64,000 bases of DNA from Halogranum gelatinilyticum (GTDB lineage Archaea > Halobacteriota > Halobacteria > Halobacteriales > Haloferacaceae). The DNA lies in the NCBI RefSeq assembly GCF_900103715.1, contig NZ_FNHL01000002.1, positions 1 through 64,000 of the forward strand, given 5' to 3'. Shown here piece by piece: positions 40,406 to 49,075 of this stretch; positions within the stretch are counted from its first letter, which is position 1; the number at the start of each line of letters is the position of its first letter. A program made the translations under genes and the position numbers. The notes under the pieces were generated by a model. It was not told the DNA's origin. It saw only the letters and a list, made by a program, of their open reading frames with translations, and did no database searches.

Positions 40406-41740
40406 GTGAACCGGAACGACCGTTCCATCGTCGGGCTCGTGATGCTGGCTCACGGGATGGTACACACCTACGAACTCTCCATCCCCATCTTCGTCACGAT
40501 CTGGCTGAGTCAGTACGAGGTCATCGACCTCGGTATCGCACAGTTCCCCGTGACCACGGCGACACTCGGTGCCGTCGTTACCGCGGGCTACGCACTGTTC
40601 GGACTCGGCGCGCTCCCCGGCGGCATCGTCGTCGACCACGTCGGCTCGCGGCGACTCATCTCGGCCTGTCTGCTCGGGATGGCAGGCTCCTTCTTCCTGC
40701 TGGGTCTCGCGCCCTCGCTGCTCGTGGTTGCACTCGCGCTCCTCGTCTGGGGAGCCTCGGCCAGCGTCTACCATCCCGCGGGTCTCGCGCTCCTGAGTAA
40801 GGGTGTCGAGGAGCGCGGCACCGGCTTCGCCTACCACGGCATCGCGGGCAACCTCGGCATCGGACTCGGCCCGCTCGTGGCGGCCGTTCTCCTCCTCGTG
40901 CTCGACTGGACCACGGTCGCGCTCGTGTTGGCCGTCCCAGCACTCGTCGCTGCCGCCTACGCGAGTCGCGCCGAGTTCGACGAGACTGCCGCCGTCGCCG
41001 CCGACGGCGGTGAAGACGGCAACGCAGGCGACGCGGGCGACGCGGGTGGCTCCAAGGCGAGCACGGGTGTCTCGTCGCTCGGCGAGTTCGTCTCGGAGTC
41101 TCGGCGGCTGTTCACCGGCAGTTTCGTGCTCGTCTTCCTCGTGGTGATGTGTTCGGGACTCTACTACCGCGGCGTCCTGACCTTCCTCCCCGGTCTCCTC
41201 GCGGATCTCCCCGGCTTCGACCCCATCCCGCTCACGGCACTCCTGCCGGAGTCACTGCTCTCGGTGCTCGGCGTCTCCGGCTCCGGCGGCCGCCCGCTCC
41301 AGCCGGAGAACTACTTCTACTCGGGACTGCTCATGGTCGGCGTCCTCGGCCAGTACGTCGGCGGCAAGCTGACCGACCGCGTCTCCGTCGAGTACGGCAT
41401 CGCTGGCTCGTTCGGCTTTCTTGCACTCCTCGCGCTCGTCTTCCTCCCGGTCGCCAACATCGGGCTGGTCCCGCTGCTCGCCGTCGGCAGCCTGCTCGGC
41501 TTCACGCTGTTCGTCGTCCAGCCGCTCTACCAGGCGACGGTCGCCGAGTACACCCCCGCCGGAACGCGCGGACTCTCCTACGGCTTCACCTATCTCGGCG
41601 TGTTCGGCATCGGCGCGCTCGGCGGCGTCATCGCGGGGACCATCCTGACCTACGCGACGCCGACGGTCCTCTTTACGACGCTCGCGGCCATCGCGGCGGC
41701 CGCGGCTGTCCTCGGCATCGTGCTGTCGCGGACGGGCTGA
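40406..41740 (+). CDS. MFS family transporter
   Basis: A 444-residue major facilitator with about 12 membrane segments. GGIVVDHVGSRRLI is the loop 2-3 motif, followed by YHPAGLALLSKGVEERGTGFAYHGIAGNLGIGLGP, which resembles the FsrR/fosmidomycin-resistance (Fsr) group, quoted here in outline. An Ala/Gly/Asp-rich central loop (about 195-225) separates the halves. The GTG start at 40406 lies 26 bases after a TATA box, so the transcript is leaderless. The substrate is unknown; the Fsr group exports drugs or nitrate-like anions. Confidence 0.88.
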   Translation: MNRNDRSIVGLVMLAHGMVHTYELSIPIFVTIWLSQYEVIDLGIAQFPVTTATLGAVVTAGYALFGLGALPGGIVVDHVGSRRLISACLLGMAGSFFLLGLAPSLLVVALALLVWGASASVYHPAGLALLSKGVEERGTGFAYHGIAGNLGIGLGPLVAAVLLLVLDWTTVALVLAVPALVAAAYASRAEFDETAAVAADGGEDGNAGDAGDAGGSKASTGVSSLGEFVSESRRLFTGSFVLVFLVVMCSGLYYRGVLTFLPGLLADLPGFDPIPLTALLPESLLSVLGVSGSGGRPLQPENYFYSGLLMVGVLGQYVGGKLTDRVSVEYGIAGSFGFLALLALVFLPVANIGLVPLLAVGSLLGFTLFVVQPLYQATVAEYTPAGTRGLSYGFTYLGVFGIGALGGVIAGTILTYATPTVLFTTLAAIAAAAAVLGIVLSRTG

Positions 41741-41772
41741 GTGAGACAAAAGAAGCGTCGAGCGTTCGCGCT

Positions 41773-41813
41773 TACGTGATTACGTGACTTCTACGTGGCT
41801 TCTACGTGACTTT
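41773..41813. repeat. 11-base direct repeats at the end of the DUF3054 gene
   Basis: TACGTGACTTC, TACGTGGCTTC and TACGTGACTTT follow a partial unit TACGTGAT, three and a half copies in tandem. The array spans the stop codon of the minus-strand DUF3054 gene, so the C-terminus has been altered by repeat slippage. Confidence 0.7.
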
Positions 41814-42227
41814 GAACCAGAGCGTGCGCCAGACGGCGAGTCCGACCGAGCCGACGACGATGAGGACACCGGCGAAGATGGCGGCCCCGACGGGCGTCGT
41901 GGCGTTGCCGGGCAGCAGATACCAGATCGGAATCCCGACGACTGCGGCGGGTATCCACGACCGAATGGCGAGCGGGACGGCCGCCTTCGCGGACTCGGCG
42001 GCACCGGCGGAGTACGCACCCACGAGCGGGGCGAAGACGACCCAGGTGACGAGGAAGGGGACGAGCGTGTACGCCAGTTCGGCGGGCATCCCGAGGACGG
42101 CCGTCCCGTTGTGACGGACCGCGCCGAAAGTCAGCAGTGCGACGAGCACGACGAGGTCCCCGACGGCGAGCGGCAGGGCGTCGCCATCGAGGCGTTTCTC
42201 CAGGAACGACTTCTGCGAGTTGGCCAT
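41802..42227 (-). CDS. DUF3054 family membrane protein
   Basis: A 141-residue protein with four membrane segments (LAVGDLVVLVALLTFGAV; LAYTLVPFLVTWVVFAPLVGAY; PLAIRSWIPAAVVGIPIWYLL; AAIFAGVLIVVGSVGLAVW), matching the DUF3054 family in length and pattern. The function is unknown. The C-terminus WRTLWFKVT ends inside a small tandem DNA repeat. It follows the methyltransferase on the same strand with a 25-base gap. Confidence 0.85.
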   Translation of the reverse strand: MANSQKSFLEKRLDGDALPLAVGDLVVLVALLTFGAVRHNGTAVLGMPAELAYTLVPFLVTWVVFAPLVGAYSAGAAESAKAAVPLAIRSWIPAAVVGIPIWYLLPGNATTPVGAAIFAGVLIVVGSVGLAVWRTLWFKVT

Positions 42228-42252
42228 ACCGTCCGTTCCGACCCGACGCTAA

Positions 42253-42837
42253 TTATTCTCCTGTTTTCACGCCGACCACCGTATAGCCGAAGCCGCGGTC
42301 CAGAATCCGGGAATCCAACCCGGCGGCGTCGACCGCTCGCGCGAGGTCGTCCGGGCCGGTGAAGAGGGAGTTCATCCGAGCGACGCCCTCGGTCCACTCG
42401 ACGACGCGGCCGAGCGGATGGGCCGGGTCGAACTCGCGGACGACGAGCACGCCGCCCGGTTTCAGGACGCGTTCGGCGTCGGCGAGCACCGTCCGTTGCT
42501 CGGGCATATGGTGGAGAGCGTCGACGACCGTGACGGCGTCGACGGCTTCGTCGGCGACGGGCAGGCGTCGGGCGTCGCCGCGGACGCAGCCGAGACCGCG
42601 CTCTCGAGCGCGTGCGAGCATCCCGCGGGAGACGTCGACGACGGTCACCTGCCGGTCGGGAGCGTCCATGGCGACCGCCGCGCGGCCGCTGCCGCCGCCG
42701 ACGTCGAGAACGTGTTCGACGGGGCGTTCCGCTCGGCTCAGGCCGTCGAACAGGGCGTCGCGGTCGGCGGCGGGCATCCCAAGGTCGTAGAGATGAGCGA
42801 TGCGATCGAAGAACCCCACGTCACCGGGTCCGTACAT
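42253..42837 (-). CDS. class I SAM-dependent methyltransferase
   Basis: A 194-residue methyltransferase. Motif I is VLDVGGGSGRAAVAM, motif II includes VTVVDVSRGML, and DAVTVVDALHHMPEQ is the UbiE/Methyltransf_11-type motif. Small size and lack of an added domain prevent a substrate call; it could act on a quinone, lipid or small molecule. The ATG at 42837 (MYGPGDVGFFD) matches the family N-terminus. Divergent from the GNAT gene with a 66-base gap. Confidence 0.87.
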   Translation of the reverse strand: MYGPGDVGFFDRIAHLYDLGMPAADRDALFDGLSRAERPVEHVLDVGGGSGRAAVAMDAPDRQVTVVDVSRGMLARARERGLGCVRGDARRLPVADEAVDAVTVVDALHHMPEQRTVLADAERVLKPGGVLVVREFDPAHPLGRVVEWTEGVARMNSLFTGPDDLARAVDAAGLDSRILDRGFGYTVVGVKTGE

Positions 42838-42903
42838 GACACACCGTGGTGTCCGGCGAAACAAAGCCTTGCCCTCTTATCCGTCGAGAGCAAACCGTCC
42901 GGT

Positions 42904-43611
42904 ATGGAGTACTGCCTGCTGGGTTGGCCGGAGGACGAGCCGACGCTCAGGCTCGACTACCGGACGTTCAGCTACGCGGGGAAGTTCGTGATGTCGAACA
43001 CGGGCAAGGCGGTGGTCAGAGACCCCGACGCAGACGCCGACGGGACGGCGACGACCCCGACCGACGCCGCCGCGACGGTCGACCCGTCGGTCTTCGAGAG
43101 CGACGTCCGTGCGGCCATCGCGTTCAACGAGGACCGAACCGACCCCGGCGTCCTCTGGCTGCGCTACGTCACCGTCCACGAGGACTACCGCGGGCAGGGA
43201 CTCGGCCCGAAACTGGCCGCGTTCGTCGCCGAGGAAGCCGAGAAACGGGGTTACCGACGGCTCCGGATCGCCGTCAACAACCCCTTCGCGTACCAGGCGA
43301 TGTACAAGGTCGGCTTCGCCTACACGGGCCGACAGACCGGGCTCGCCGAACTCGTGCTCGAACGACCCGGCGAACCGGACCGGCCCACCTACCAGTGCGG
43401 TCTCGACGTCTTCCGGGAGAGAGACCTCGCGGACGCCGAACACGACTTCCTCGACGCAAAGGAGGGCGTGGAACCACCGGCTATCGCCGACGGCCGTGGG
43501 ACCCGCCTCGACGACGACCGTGAGACCCACGTTGCCGACGACTGTGAGGGACACGTCGGCAACGGCTGTGATGGCCGCGTCGCCGACGACGGTGAGACCC
43601 CACCTCGGTGA
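42904..43611 (+). CDS. GNAT family N-acetyltransferase with repetitive C-terminal tail
   Basis: A 235-residue acetyltransferase. The acetyl-CoA loop is YRGQGLGPKLAAFVAEEAEKRG (about residues 98-119, shortened to its key Q/RxxGxG core) after the beta strand LWLRYVTVHEDY. NPFAYQAMYKVGFAYTG is the C-terminal substrate-side strand. After about residue 198 the protein changes to a degenerate eight-residue repeat (RETHVADD, CEGHVGNG, CDGRVADD), encoded by 24-base DNA repeats. That tail is probably a recent expansion and not part of the fold. Confidence 0.85.
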   Translation: MEYCLLGWPEDEPTLRLDYRTFSYAGKFVMSNTGKAVVRDPDADADGTATTPTDAAATVDPSVFESDVRAAIAFNEDRTDPGVLWLRYVTVHEDYRGQGLGPKLAAFVAEEAEKRGYRRLRIAVNNPFAYQAMYKVGFAYTGRQTGLAELVLERPGEPDRPTYQCGLDVFRERDLADAEHDFLDAKEGVEPPAIADGRGTRLDDDRETHVADDCEGHVGNGCDGRVADDGETPPR

Positions 43612-43680
43612 CGACGTGTCCGGCGTGGGTGGCCACGACGACTCGGGGAATTAAAGCGAGCGAGTCCCCAAAGACGGCCA

Positions 43681-44661
43681 ATGGGAAACGCGGACTTACG
43701 TGACTTGGCGGCACTCTCGGCGGTCTCGTTCGACGACCTCGGCGGGAGCGTCGTCGCCGTCGACGCGCACAACTGGCTCTACCGGTATCTGACGACGACG
43801 GTCAAGTGGACGAACTCGGAGAAATACACCACGAACGAGGGCGAGGAGGTCGCGAACCTCATCGGTCTCGTCCAGGGACTGCCGAAGTTCTTCGAACACG
43901 ACCTGACGCCCGTCTTCGTCTTCGACGGCGGCGTGACGGAGCTGAAAGACGCCGAGGTCGAGGCCCGTCGCGAACAGAAGGAGAAGGCCCAGGAGAAACT
44001 CGACGCGGCCCGTGAACGCGGTGACGCCGTCGAGGCCGCCCGGATGGAGGCACGCACCCAACGACTCACGGACACCATCCACGAGACGACTCGCGGCCTG
44101 CTCGACCGCCTCGACGTTCCCTACATCGAAGCACCCGCCGAGGGCGAGGCACAGGCCTCCTACATGGCCCGCACGGGCGACGCCGACTACGTCGGCAGCG
44201 AGGACTACGACACCCTCCTCTTCGGCGCGCCGTTCACGCTCCGCCAGCTGACGAGCAAGGGCGACCCCGAGCTGATGGACCTCGACGCCACCCTCGACAA
44301 ACACGACATCACCTACGAACAGCTCGTCGACATCGCCATCCTCGTCGGCACGGACTTCAACCCCGGCATCAAAGGAATCGGGCCGAAGACAGCGTTGAAG
44401 ACGGTCAAGGAGCACGGCGACCTCTGGGGCGTGTTGGACGCGCGTGATCTCCACATCGACCACGCCGACCGCATCCGCCAACTGTTCTTGGACCCCCCGG
44501 TCACCGACGACTACGACGTCGACCTCGACATCGACCCGGACATAGCGGATGCACGGGCCTACGTCACCGAGGAGTGGGAGGTCGACGCCGACGAGGTCGC
44601 GAAAGGCTTCGAACGTATCGAGGAGTCACTGGTCCAGACGGGACTCGACCGCTGGACCTAG
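43681..44661 (+). CDS. fen: flap endonuclease 1
   Basis: A 326-residue archaeal FEN1/XPG nuclease. The N-terminal nuclease region has [13 protein letters not shown] and VFVFDGG, the internal region has [13 protein letters not shown] and [12 protein letters not shown], and the H3TH motif is [20 protein letters not shown]. The C-terminal QTGLDRWT fits a PCNA-interacting peptide. It removes 5' flaps in Okazaki-fragment processing and repair. A TATA-like GAATTAAAG about 30 bases upstream gives a leaderless mRNA. Its stop codon shares CTAG with the convergent gene at 44658. Confidence 0.95.
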   Translation: MGNADLRDLAALSAVSFDDLGGSVVAVDAHNWLYRYLTTTVKWTNSEKYTTNEGEEVANLIGLVQGLPKFFEHDLTPVFVFDGGVTELKDAEVEARREQKEKAQEKLDAARERGDAVEAARMEARTQRLTDTIHETTRGLLDRLDVPYIEAPAEGEAQASYMARTGDADYVGSEDYDTLLFGAPFTLRQLTSKGDPELMDLDATLDKHDITYEQLVDIAILVGTDFNPGIKGIGPKTALKTVKEHGDLWGVLDARDLHIDHADRIRQLFLDPPVTDDYDVDLDIDPDIADARAYVTEEWEVDADEVAKGFERIEESLVQTGLDRWT

Positions 44662-45089
44662 TTCCGAAACTCGACGGACACCGCGTCGGCGACGTCACCC
44701 GACGTGCGGACGTAGCGATTTTGCTCACCGTTCTCGCCGCGCTCGACCGTGAACAGGTGGATCGAGACGACGAGTCGCCCCGAATCCAGCGTCGCCCGCA
44801 ACACCGGCCCGGTACTCGTGACGACGACGTAGGGCGGGGCGGGGACGGGCTGTGCGCGCAGGTGGCCACCGGCCGCGTCGACCGCGCCGGCGAGCACCGT
44901 CGGCAACTGCTCGAGCACCCCTGCACGTCGCAGGGTCGCCTCCAGCGGTCCCGCAACTGCCTCACGGTCCGTCGTCGACGACCCGTCCCAGCCGGCGGCG
45001 ACAGCATCGGCGCAGTCGCTCGCGACGGTGAGCAGGTCGGCGTGCTCGGCGAGCAAGTAGGTACGCGCGGCGTCGGCAGCGTCGGTCAC
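44658..45089 (-). CDS. conserved haloarchaeal hypothetical protein
   Basis: A 143-residue protein beginning [20 protein letters not shown], helical in the first half and beta-rich in the second ([28 protein letters not shown], in outline). No function is recognised. It overlaps the stop codon of FEN1 by four bases, both stops lying in CTAG, and is divergent from the 45173 membrane gene. Confidence 0.7.
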   Translation of the reverse strand: MTDAADAARTYLLAEHADLLTVASDCADAVAAGWDGSSTTDREAVAGPLEATLRRAGVLEQLPTVLAGAVDAAGGHLRAQPVPAPPYVVVTSTGPVLRATLDSGRLVVSIHLFTVERGENGEQNRYVRTSGDVADAVSVEFRN

Positions 45090-45172
45090 GTCGTCGGCTG
45101 CGTCGCCTCGGCGGATAACTCCTCCTGCCGAGTCCCGAAGCCTTTCGTGTCGACCACCTGAACGCTCCCCCG

Positions 45173-45493
45173 ATGACCCCGAGACAGAAACAGCGCCTCA
45201 GCGGCATCGGTATCCTCGTCGTGAGCGCGCTCGGACTGCTGTACTTCGGGCTGACAGCCGGTTCCGTCCTCGTCCTCGCGTTGCTCGCCGCGCTGGCGAC
45301 CGTCGGCGGCGGGCTGGTCGCGGACAGTCCGCGGCTCTACCAGGTCGGTCTCGTCGCTGCGGCGGTGTGCTCGCTCGCCCTCGCCGCCAGGCAGTATCTG
45401 ACGTACGGCGTGACGCTCTTGGCCGTCGAACTGACTCTCCTCTCGGTCGTCGGTGTCGTCCAGACCTACCGGTCCTACCGGGCGACCGCCTGA
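45173..45493 (+). CDS. hypothetical four-helix membrane protein
   Basis: A 106-residue protein starting MTPRQKQRLSGIGILVVSAL with four membrane segments (about 10-27, 29-48, 54-70 and 76-97) and a basic C-terminus YRSYRATA. No recognised family. It stands before the BolA gene with a 56-base gap containing a TATA-like element for BolA. Confidence 0.7.
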   Translation: MTPRQKQRLSGIGILVVSALGLLYFGLTAGSVLVLALLAALATVGGGLVADSPRLYQVGLVAAAVCSLALAARQYLTYGVTLLAVELTLLSVVGVVQTYRSYRATA

Positions 45494-45549
45494 CCGCTCG
45501 CCGTCGCCGACCCGTCTCGTTTTTACGGGGAGAGGCCCTTTTCGCGAGC

Positions 45550-45819
45550 ATGGATCTCTCGGAAATCGAGCAGCTCATCGAAGCCGGTATCGAGGACAGC
45601 GAGGCGACGGTCTCCCAGCCGCGCAGCCCCGACCAGAACCACGAGGACGCCCACTTCGCGGCGGTCGTCGTCTCCCCCGCCTTCGCGGACAAGAGCCTCG
45701 TCCAGCAACATCAGATGGTCTACGACGCGCTCGGCGACCACATGACGACGGACATCCACGCGATGGAGATCAAGACCTACACGCCCGAGGAGTACGAGCA
45801 GCACGCCTCGTCCGAGTAG
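45550..45819 (+). CDS. BolA family protein
   Basis: An 89-residue BolA-like protein. The fold is recognised from LSEIEQLIEAGIEDSEATVS, HFAAVVVSPAFADKSLVQQHQMVYDALG and the final strand DIHAMEIKTYTPEEY (given in part). The helix-turn-helix-like segment contains the conserved FADKSLVQQHQMVY. BolA proteins work with monothiol glutaredoxins in iron-sulfur trafficking. ATG 45550 follows a TATA-like CGTTTTTACG by about 30 bases, so it is leaderless. Confidence 0.9.
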   Translation: MDLSEIEQLIEAGIEDSEATVSQPRSPDQNHEDAHFAAVVVSPAFADKSLVQQHQMVYDALGDHMTTDIHAMEIKTYTPEEYEQHASSE

Positions 45820-45852
45820 GTTTTTTCAGGCCCCGCCACGTCGCTCGAACCC

Positions 45853-47049
45853 ATGGACGACGCTCTCGCCGACTCCCGGTTCGCCGACCCCGTGTGGCTC
45901 CGCGAACACCGGGAGGCGGTCATCGACTTCTACTATCCGACCTGCATGGACGACGAGCGCGGCGGCTACGTCGCGCAGTTGACCGAGGAGACCGGGGAAG
46001 TCTACGACGGGGATGCAAAGCATCTCGTCGCCACCTGCCGGTTCGTGGTCAACTTCTGTCGGCTCGCTCGCGACGGCGGTCCCGACTGGGCACTCCCGGC
46101 GGCCGAACACGGCGTCGACTTCCTCCTGAACGCCCACCGCGCCGACGACGGCGGCTACCACTGGCTCCTCGACGGGACGGAGCCGGTCGACAGCCACCGG
46201 TCGGCCTATGGCCACGCCTTCGCCCTGCTCGCGCTCGCGGAGGCGACGAGCGTCGGCATCGACGGTGCCCGCGAGGCACTCGACGAAACCTACGAGGTCG
46301 TCGACGAGCACTTCTGGGAAGCGAGTCAGGGACTCTGCCGGAGCGACCTCGACGCCGACTGGGAACCCCAAGAGTCCTACCGCGGCCAGAACGCCAATAT
46401 GCACGCCTGCGAGGCCCACCTCGCGGCGTACGACGCCACGGGCGACGAGCGGTATCTCGACCGCGCGACGCGCATCGCCCGGCGGCTCACCGTCGACCTC
46501 GCGGGCGAAACGGGCGGTCGCATCTGGGAGCACTACACGACCGACTGGACGCACGACTTCGACTACAACCGCGACGACAAACGCCACCAGTTCCGGCCGT
46601 GGGGCTACCAGCCGGGCCACCACGCCGAGTGGGCGAAGCTCCTGACCGAACTCTCGCACCATACCGACGCTACGTGGCCGCTCGAACGCGCCGAGGACCT
46701 CTTCGCTCATACTGTCGGCGACGGCTGGGACGACGAGCACGGCGGGCTGGTCTACACGCACAACCCCGACGGTGAGACCATCGTCGCCGACAAGTACGGC
46801 TGGCCGGTCGCCGAGGCTATCGGCGCGGCCGCCCGCCTCGCCGACGCGACGGGCGAGGAGTGGTACGTCGAGTGGTACGACCGCCTCTGGACCTACGCCG
46901 TCGAGAACCTCGTCGCGCCCGGTGGGAACTGGTACGCGAAGCTGACGCCCGACAACGAGCCGGTCGACACCGACGACGGTCCGGCCGTCGAACCGGGCTA
47001 CCATCCGGTCGGGGCGGTGGAGGCGTCGCTGGCGGTGTTCGACGAATAA
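45853..47049 (+). CDS. AGE family epimerase/isomerase
   Basis: A 398-residue (alpha/alpha)6-barrel protein of the N-acylglucosamine 2-epimerase family. Conserved catalytic-side segments include SYRGQNANMHACEAHL, WGYQPGHHAEWAKLL and DKYGWPVAEAIGAAARL, with the two His (HH and the MHACEA His) in their usual places. It may isomerise or epimerise a sugar such as mannose, glucose or cellobiose. It lies next to, and convergent with, a complete sugar ABC transporter operon, so the imported sugar is probably its substrate. Confidence 0.9.
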   Translation: MDDALADSRFADPVWLREHREAVIDFYYPTCMDDERGGYVAQLTEETGEVYDGDAKHLVATCRFVVNFCRLARDGGPDWALPAAEHGVDFLLNAHRADDGGYHWLLDGTEPVDSHRSAYGHAFALLALAEATSVGIDGAREALDETYEVVDEHFWEASQGLCRSDLDADWEPQESYRGQNANMHACEAHLAAYDATGDERYLDRATRIARRLTVDLAGETGGRIWEHYTTDWTHDFDYNRDDKRHQFRPWGYQPGHHAEWAKLLTELSHHTDATWPLERAEDLFAHTVGDGWDDEHGGLVYTHNPDGETIVADKYGWPVAEAIGAAARLADATGEEWYVEWYDRLWTYAVENLVAPGGNWYAKLTPDNEPVDTDDGPAVEPGYHPVGAVEASLAVFDE

Positions 47050-47072
47050 AAAAAGCGAGCCGTTCAGCCGGG

Positions 47073-48200
47073 CTACAGTCGCGGCTCGGACGACTCCATC
47101 TCGGCGAGCGAGCGGTTTCTGAGTGCCATGCCCGTCTCGCTGTCGAAGATGTGGATGGCGTCTTCGGAGAAGCGTGCGACGACGGGCTGTCCCGGCTCGA
47201 CCGAGCGCATCCCGCCGACCGTGGCGACGAACGAGTGTTCTTCCTCCGGCGAGAAGGAGAGATAGACGTTGTTCTCGTTGCCCATCGGCTCGACCACGTC
47301 GACGACCGTCTCGAAGTCGTGGCTGTCGGTCGCCTCGCTCACGACCTCGATGTCTTCGGGACGGATGCCGAGCGTGACGTGGCTCGCGTCGCCGACGGCC
47401 TCACGGGTCTCGTCGGAGAGCGGGTAGGCGAAGTCGTCGCCGACGATTCTGTCTCCCTGCACCTCCATCTCGAAGAAGTTCATCGACGGCTCGCCGATGA
47501 AGCCCGCGACGAAGCGGTTCGCGGGTTTGTGGTAGACCTCAAGCGGCGTGCCGACCTGCTGGAGTTGGCCGCCGTCGAGGATGGCGATACGGTCGCCCAT
47601 CGTCATCGCCTCCGTCTGGTCGTGGGTGACGTAGACGGTGGTCGTGTCGAGGTCCTCCTGGATGCGCTGGAGTTCCGTCCGCATCTGTGCGCGGAGCTTC
47701 GCGTCCAGGTTCGAGAGCGGCTCGTCCATCAGGAACACCTCGGGTTCGCGGACGATGGCGCGGCCGAGTGCGACACGCTGCTGTTGCCCACCCGACAGCT
47801 CGCCGGGCTTGCGTTCGAGCAGCTCGTCGATGTCGAGCATCGCTGCGGCCTCGTCGACCTGGCCCCGGATGGCGTCCTTCGAGAGGTCCGTCGACTCTTC
47901 GAGACCGAAGCTCATGTTCTGGCGGACGCTCATATGTGGGTAGAGCGCGTAGGACTGGAACACCATCGCGATGTCCCGTTCCTTCGGGCGTTTGCCCGAC
48001 AGGGAGGTCGTCCCGAGGCGGATGTCGCCTTCGGAGATGCTCTCCAGCCCGGCGATCATCCGGAGCGTCGTCGACTTCCCACAGCCGGAGGGACCGACGA
48101 GGACGAGAAACTCCCCGTCTTCGATGTCTACGGAGACGCCGTCGACTGCGACGACGTCGTCGAAGCGTTTCGTGACCGAATCGAGTGTGAGTTCTGCCAT
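47073..48200 (-). CDS. sugar ABC transporter ATP-binding protein (MsmK/UgpC type)
   Basis: A 375-residue ATPase. Walker A GPSGCGKST is at residues 36-44, the Q-loop at VFQSYALYPHM, the signature LSGGQQQR and Walker B VFLMDEPLSNLD follow. The C-terminal OB-type regulatory domain of the CUT1 family starts near residue 235 and has GIRPEDIEVV. It powers the two permeases upstream. Its start overlaps the stop of the preceding permease gene (TAATG). It is the last gene of the operon. Confidence 0.94.
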   Translation of the reverse strand: MAELTLDSVTKRFDDVVAVDGVSVDIEDGEFLVLVGPSGCGKSTTLRMIAGLESISEGDIRLGTTSLSGKRPKERDIAMVFQSYALYPHMSVRQNMSFGLEESTDLSKDAIRGQVDEAAAMLDIDELLERKPGELSGGQQQRVALGRAIVREPEVFLMDEPLSNLDAKLRAQMRTELQRIQEDLDTTTVYVTHDQTEAMTMGDRIAILDGGQLQQVGTPLEVYHKPANRFVAGFIGEPSMNFFEMEVQGDRIVGDDFAYPLSDETREAVGDASHVTLGIRPEDIEVVSEATDSHDFETVVDVVEPMGNENNVYLSFSPEEEHSFVATVGGMRSVEPGQPVVARFSEDAIHIFDSETGMALRNRSLAEMESSEPRL

Positions 48201-49075
48201 TAGGTTTCACCTGCGACGCCTTTCGCGAACTGTTCACCGAACAGGACGTAGATGACGAGCGTCGGGAGCGCCGCGACGAACGCGCCCGCCATCTGGACGT
48301 TGTACTGCTGAACCATCGACCCCTTCAGCGTGTTGAGGGCGATGGTGACCGGTGCGTTGGCCGGGTCGCTCACGAGTACCAGCGCGAACAACAGGTCGTT
48401 CCAGATATTCGTGAACTGGTAGATGAGTGCGACCGCGAACATGGGTTTCGACAGCGGCAGGACGATCTTCCGGTAGATGCGTGCCGGCGTCGCCCCGTCG
48501 AGCCGTGCGGCCTCCAGCATCTCCGTGTCCAAGGAGAGGTAGTAGCCCCGGAAGAGCACGGTACAGATGGGGATGCCGTACGCGGTGTGTGTCACCGCGA
48601 GTTCGACGAGACCCGCGCGCTCGGCGACGAACGGGATGAACGACAGCAGACTGGCGACGTCGACCATCGCCCAGAAGCGCGTCAGCGGCACCAGAACGGA
48701 CTGGTACGGGATGAACACGCCGGCGACGAACAGAGAGAGGACACCGACCTGGTACTTCCAGTTCAGGTTGGTCATGCCGTAGGCCGCCATCGAGCCGAAC
48801 AGTGCCGACAGAACCGTCGCCGGCACCGCGAAGAGGAGGCTGTTGAACAGCCCCGGCGCGAGCCGGTCGAAGGCGTTGCCCCACGGCTCGAAGGTGAAGC
48901 CGCCAGCCGGTGGCGGCGCGAACGGCGTCGTACTGAAGAACGCGTCCTGCGTCTTCAGTGCGGTCATCAGGCCCGTTTCGAGCGGGGAGAGGTAGAACGC
49001 CACCATCACGAGGAGGACGGCGTAGACGCTCACCCGGCCGAGGTCGAGTTGTTTTGGATCGAAAGACGTACTCAT
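48200..49075 (-). CDS. sugar ABC transporter permease (MalG type)
   Basis: A 291-residue CUT1 permease with six membrane segments. The EAA loop reads EAARLDGATPARIYRKIVLPL near residue 200, quoted in outline. It partners with the 49072-50148 permease. The start overlaps the previous gene by four bases (ATGA), and the stop overlaps the ATPase start by one, indicating tight translational coupling. Confidence 0.93.
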   Translation of the reverse strand: MSTSFDPKQLDLGRVSVYAVLLVMVAFYLSPLETGLMTALKTQDAFFSTTPFAPPPAGGFTFEPWGNAFDRLAPGLFNSLLFAVPATVLSALFGSMAAYGMTNLNWKYQVGVLSLFVAGVFIPYQSVLVPLTRFWAMVDVASLLSFIPFVAERAGLVELAVTHTAYGIPICTVLFRGYYLSLDTEMLEAARLDGATPARIYRKIVLPLSKPMFAVALIYQFTNIWNDLLFALVLVSDPANAPVTIALNTLKGSMVQQYNVQMAGAFVAALPTLVIYVLFGEQFAKGVAGET

